Source: Treponemataceae bacterium
GTDB taxonomy: Bacteria; Spirochaetota; Spirochaetia; Treponematales; Treponemataceae
DNA length: 7,495 bases
Reading direction: 5' to 3'
Assembly (NCBI GenBank): GCA_024697985.1
Contig: JAILRX010000265.1
Location: 1 to 7,495 of the forward strand
The notes below the pieces were generated by a model, which was given only the letters and a program-made list of their open reading frames with translations, ran no database searches and had not been told where the DNA came from. Positions 5,829 through 7,495 of this stretch are shown here, piece by piece. The position numbers and the translations under genes were made by a program. Each line of letters opens with the position of its first letter. The stretch's first letter is position 1.

Positions 5829-7037
5829 ATGAAAAAATCAATTGTTTCTTTCTTTTTAGTTTTATCAGTTTTTTGTGTTTATAGTTATGCTGAAAAATTT
5901 GAATTCCAATACCACGAAGGCGACTCTTACAGAATTCTTTCAACTGTGCACGAGGATGTTCTTGTAAATGGTAAAGTGAACCACAAAGCTGAAATCATCA
6001 ATCGTATTTCTTACAAAGTAACAGGAATTGATGAAGAAGGTCGAGGAATAAATGAAGCCCACTTTATGACAAGTGAACGTTCCCTGAAAAACGACTCAAA
6101 TTCACTCTATACCTGGGGTGAAGAATACGAAAGTATCTTTACAAGAGATAAATTCGGTGTCTATACGATTTCTGATGAATATTTTATGCCTGTAGTCCGA
6201 GACGTTCCGATTTTCCCGGATAAAGATATTAAAGTTGGCGAAAAATGGTCTTACGAAGGTCATGAAGTTCATGACTTGCGAAATTCATTCGGAATTGAAA
6301 AGCCTTTCAAGGTTCCATTTACAGCAAACTACACTTATTATGGCGACACTAAGAAAGATGGAAAAAAATATCACATCATTAAGGCAAGCTACACGCTTTA
6401 CTACGACAGCCCTAGCACTTCTAAATCTGATTTCTATCCAGTTTCAACAATGGGTTTTTCAGATCAGACTATTTTGTGGGACAACGAAAGAGGTATGATT
6501 CAGTCTTACAACGAAAAATTCCGAATTCAGATGGAAACAAATACAGGTGATGTACTTCTGTTCAAGGGAACTGCCAGCGCAGAAGTTCAGGACATCGTAG
6601 TCGTAAGAGATGAAAAGACACTTGAAAAAGTTAAGGAACACATTTCTGACCTCGGTATTCAGAACACTGATGTAAAGGCTACAGACAAAGGTCTTACAAT
6701 CAACATTGAAAACATCAACTTCAAGGCTGATTCTGACATTCTCGAAGACAGCGAAAAAGCAAAACTCCAGCAGATTGCAGAAATCCTCAAGGCCTTCCCT
6801 TTCAACGATATTCTTGTTGAAGGACACACAGCCCTTGTTGGAACAGAAGAATCATGTCAGGAACTTTCTGAAAAACGTGCAAATGCCGTTGCTGCATACC
6901 TTATTGAAACAGGTGCAAAAGACAGACTGCACATCTTCACGAAAGGTCTTGGAGCTTCAAAACCAATCGCTTCAAATTCAACGAACGAAGGCATGGCAAA
7001 GAACCGACGCGTTGAAATTACAATCATGGAAGAATAA
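5829..7037 (+). CDS. exported OmpA-domain protein (OmpA C-terminal-like, peptidoglycan-associated type)
   Basis: Shine-Dalgarno GAGG (5817-5820), eight bases before the ATG, supports this start. Residues 1-21 form a signal peptide (Lys-Lys, hydrophobic core, 'SYA' cleavage site before Glu22). There is no lipobox Cys, so the mature protein is probably periplasmic rather than a lipoprotein. Residues 22 to about 260 are a beta-rich domain I do not recognise. Residues 288-400 are an OmpA-like domain with 'INFKADSDIL', 'ILVEGHTALVG' at 328-337, 'ELSEKRANAVAAYLIETGA' at 345-363, 'GLGASKPI' and 'KNRRVEI' at 391-397. The Arg that grips diaminopimelate (Arg350) is present, but the partner Asp after 'GHT' is Ala335. 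It would link the envelope to, or sense, the cell wall. A bundled beta-barrel is not apparent. Confidence 0.88.
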   Translation: MKKSIVSFFLVLSVFCVYSYAEKFEFQYHEGDSYRILSTVHEDVLVNGKVNHKAEIINRISYKVTGIDEEGRGINEAHFMTSERSLKNDSNSLYTWGEEYESIFTRDKFGVYTISDEYFMPVVRDVPIFPDKDIKVGEKWSYEGHEVHDLRNSFGIEKPFKVPFTANYTYYGDTKKDGKKYHIIKASYTLYYDSPSTSKSDFYPVSTMGFSDQTILWDNERGMIQSYNEKFRIQMETNTGDVLLFKGTASAEVQDIVVVRDEKTLEKVKEHISDLGIQNTDVKATDKGLTINIENINFKADSDILEDSEKAKLQQIAEILKAFPFNDILVEGHTALVGTEESCQELSEKRANAVAAYLIETGAKDRLHIFTKGLGASKPIASNSTNEGMAKNRRVEITIMEE

Positions 7038-7059
7038 AATTCCAAAAATTAGTTCAAAA

Positions 7060-7102
7060 TCACATTTTTCGCCTATTAATTAAATGATAGGAGAAAATGT
7101 GA
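7060..7102 (+). promoter_or_regulatory. long interrupted palindrome covering the helicase ribosome binding site, with a start-stop codon pair
   Basis: TCACATTTT (7060-7068) pairs perfectly with AAAATGTGA (7094-7102), and an inner CCTAT (7072-7076) pairs with ATAGG (7087-7091) around a 10-base loop. The right arm contains the Shine-Dalgarno AGGAG (7089-7093) and an ATG at 7097-7099 followed at once by TGA (7100-7102). The real helicase ATG is at 7104, ten bases after the Shine-Dalgarno. No T-run follows, so it is not an obvious terminator of the OmpA-domain gene. An RNA hairpin limiting translation, or a DNA operator, are the two inferred readings. Confidence 0.6.
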
Positions 7103-7103
7103 C

Positions 7104-7495
7104 ATGAACGAAATCATTCCAAAAGACTTCGTCTGGGCAACAGATCCGGACGAAGAACCAATCGGCCAGGAAGACGTCGTAACGTCAACGGCACAAAAAG
7201 CTTTCGGCATCAAATATCTTTATCCCTGGCAACGTCTTGTAATCGCAAACATCTTAGATGCAGTATCCGCACAGGAAAATCTTGAAAACCTTCAAAAACA
7301 GCTCGAAAAAGGTCTTATTTCAAAAGAAGAACTGGACTCGATGATTTATGACCAGGACGGCGCAAACCGTGGAAAACAGATCGTGCTTTTACCGACAGGA
7401 GCCGGAAAATCAATGTGCTTTCTGGTACCGGCAATTTTGTTGAACGGGCCGACTCTCATTCTGTATCCGCTTCTTGCGCTGATGAGCGATCAGGA
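7104..7495 (+). CDS. RecQ-like ATP-dependent DNA helicase, 3' truncated
   Basis: The frame stays open to the window end, giving the first 130 residues. 'FGIKYLYPWQRLVI' (34-47) matches the RecQ motif 0, where the Gln contacts adenine. Walker A is 'LLPTGAGKS' at 95-103, followed by 'FLVPAILLNGPTLIL' and 'YPLLALMSDQ' (motif Ia, 121-130), as in RecQ-family enzymes. These unwind DNA during recombination and repair. Motif 0 and Walker A are about 35 residues further apart than in E. coli RecQ. The insert (about 52-88) contains 'LQKQLEKGLISKEELDSMI', an amphipathic, charged helix pair. Shine-Dalgarno AGGAG at 7089-7093 is ten bases from this ATG. An earlier ATG at 7097 is followed by TGA and cannot start this frame. 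The helicase-core C-terminus, RQC and HRDC domains cannot be assessed. Confidence 0.85.
   Translation, partial: MNEIIPKDFVWATDPDEEPIGQEDVVTSTAQKAFGIKYLYPWQRLVIANILDAVSAQENLENLQKQLEKGLISKEELDSMIYDQDGANRGKQIVLLPTGAGKSMCFLVPAILLNGPTLILYPLLALMSDQ

Noticed and set aside
6459..6827. 122-codon minus-strand frame inside the OmpA-domain gene
   Set aside because: It is a shadow of the coding strand, Cys/Phe-rich with no motif, and runs across a well recognised domain.
7097..7102. ATG closest to the AGGAG as the helicase start
   Set aside because: It is followed immediately by TGA, and its spacing of three bases is too short; the open frame begins at 7104.
1..7495. CRISPR arrays, insertion sequences, tRNA or rRNA genes
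   Set aside because: No regularly spaced repeats, transposase motifs or terminal repeats, and no tRNA/rRNA signatures were found on reading; intergenic space is under 70 bases everywhere.

Overview
The window is about 7.5 kb of a low-to-mid G+C bacterial chromosome, densely packed with genes. The best guess is a spirochaete of the Treponema type, probably a gut or rumen species. That guess rests on the periplasmic OmpA-domain protein with its 'GHTA' motif, the membrane-anchored Holliday-junction-resolvase-related nuclease, the RecQ-like helicase and the codon style. It is recognition by eye, not a computed assignment.

Region 1 (1-4643, + strand) looks like one catabolic operon. In order it has the C-terminal two thirds of a beta-hydroxyacid dehydrogenase (cut by the window edge), a DUF4867-type cupin-like protein, a TauE/SafE family permease, an L-fucose/L-arabinose-isomerase-like protein and a ROK-family repressor. 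The last four genes abut or overlap by a few bases. A 69-base gap after the dehydrogenase holds a direct repeat and a GC-rich hairpin that ends exactly at the next ribosome binding site. An anion exporter of the sulfonate family, a YihU-like reductase with a basic residue in its substrate loop, two isomerase candidates and a sugar-sensing repressor together fit a sugar pathway whose acidic end product is reduced and exported. Sulfoquinovose breakdown (sulfoglycolysis) is the most attractive reading. The diagnostic enzymes (sulfoquinovosidase, sulfofructose transaldolase/aldolase/transketolase) are not in view, so this is a hypothesis.

Region 2 (4644-5765, - strand) runs convergent to the operon with no base between the stop codons. 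It holds thiamine pyrophosphokinase and, upstream of it, the membrane-anchored nuclease. The nuclease has a perfect extended -10 promoter so close to its ATG that its mRNA may be leaderless.

Region 3 (5766-7495, + strand) starts from a 63-base divergent intergenic region containing a 14-base perfect palindrome. It holds an exported OmpA-domain protein whose key peptidoglycan-binding Asp is replaced by Ala. Next comes an interrupted palindrome that folds over the ribosome binding site of the last gene and includes a start-stop (ATGTGA) element. The last gene is the first 130 codons of a RecQ-like helicase with an unusual insertion before Walker A. No RNA genes, mobile elements or CRISPR arrays were seen.
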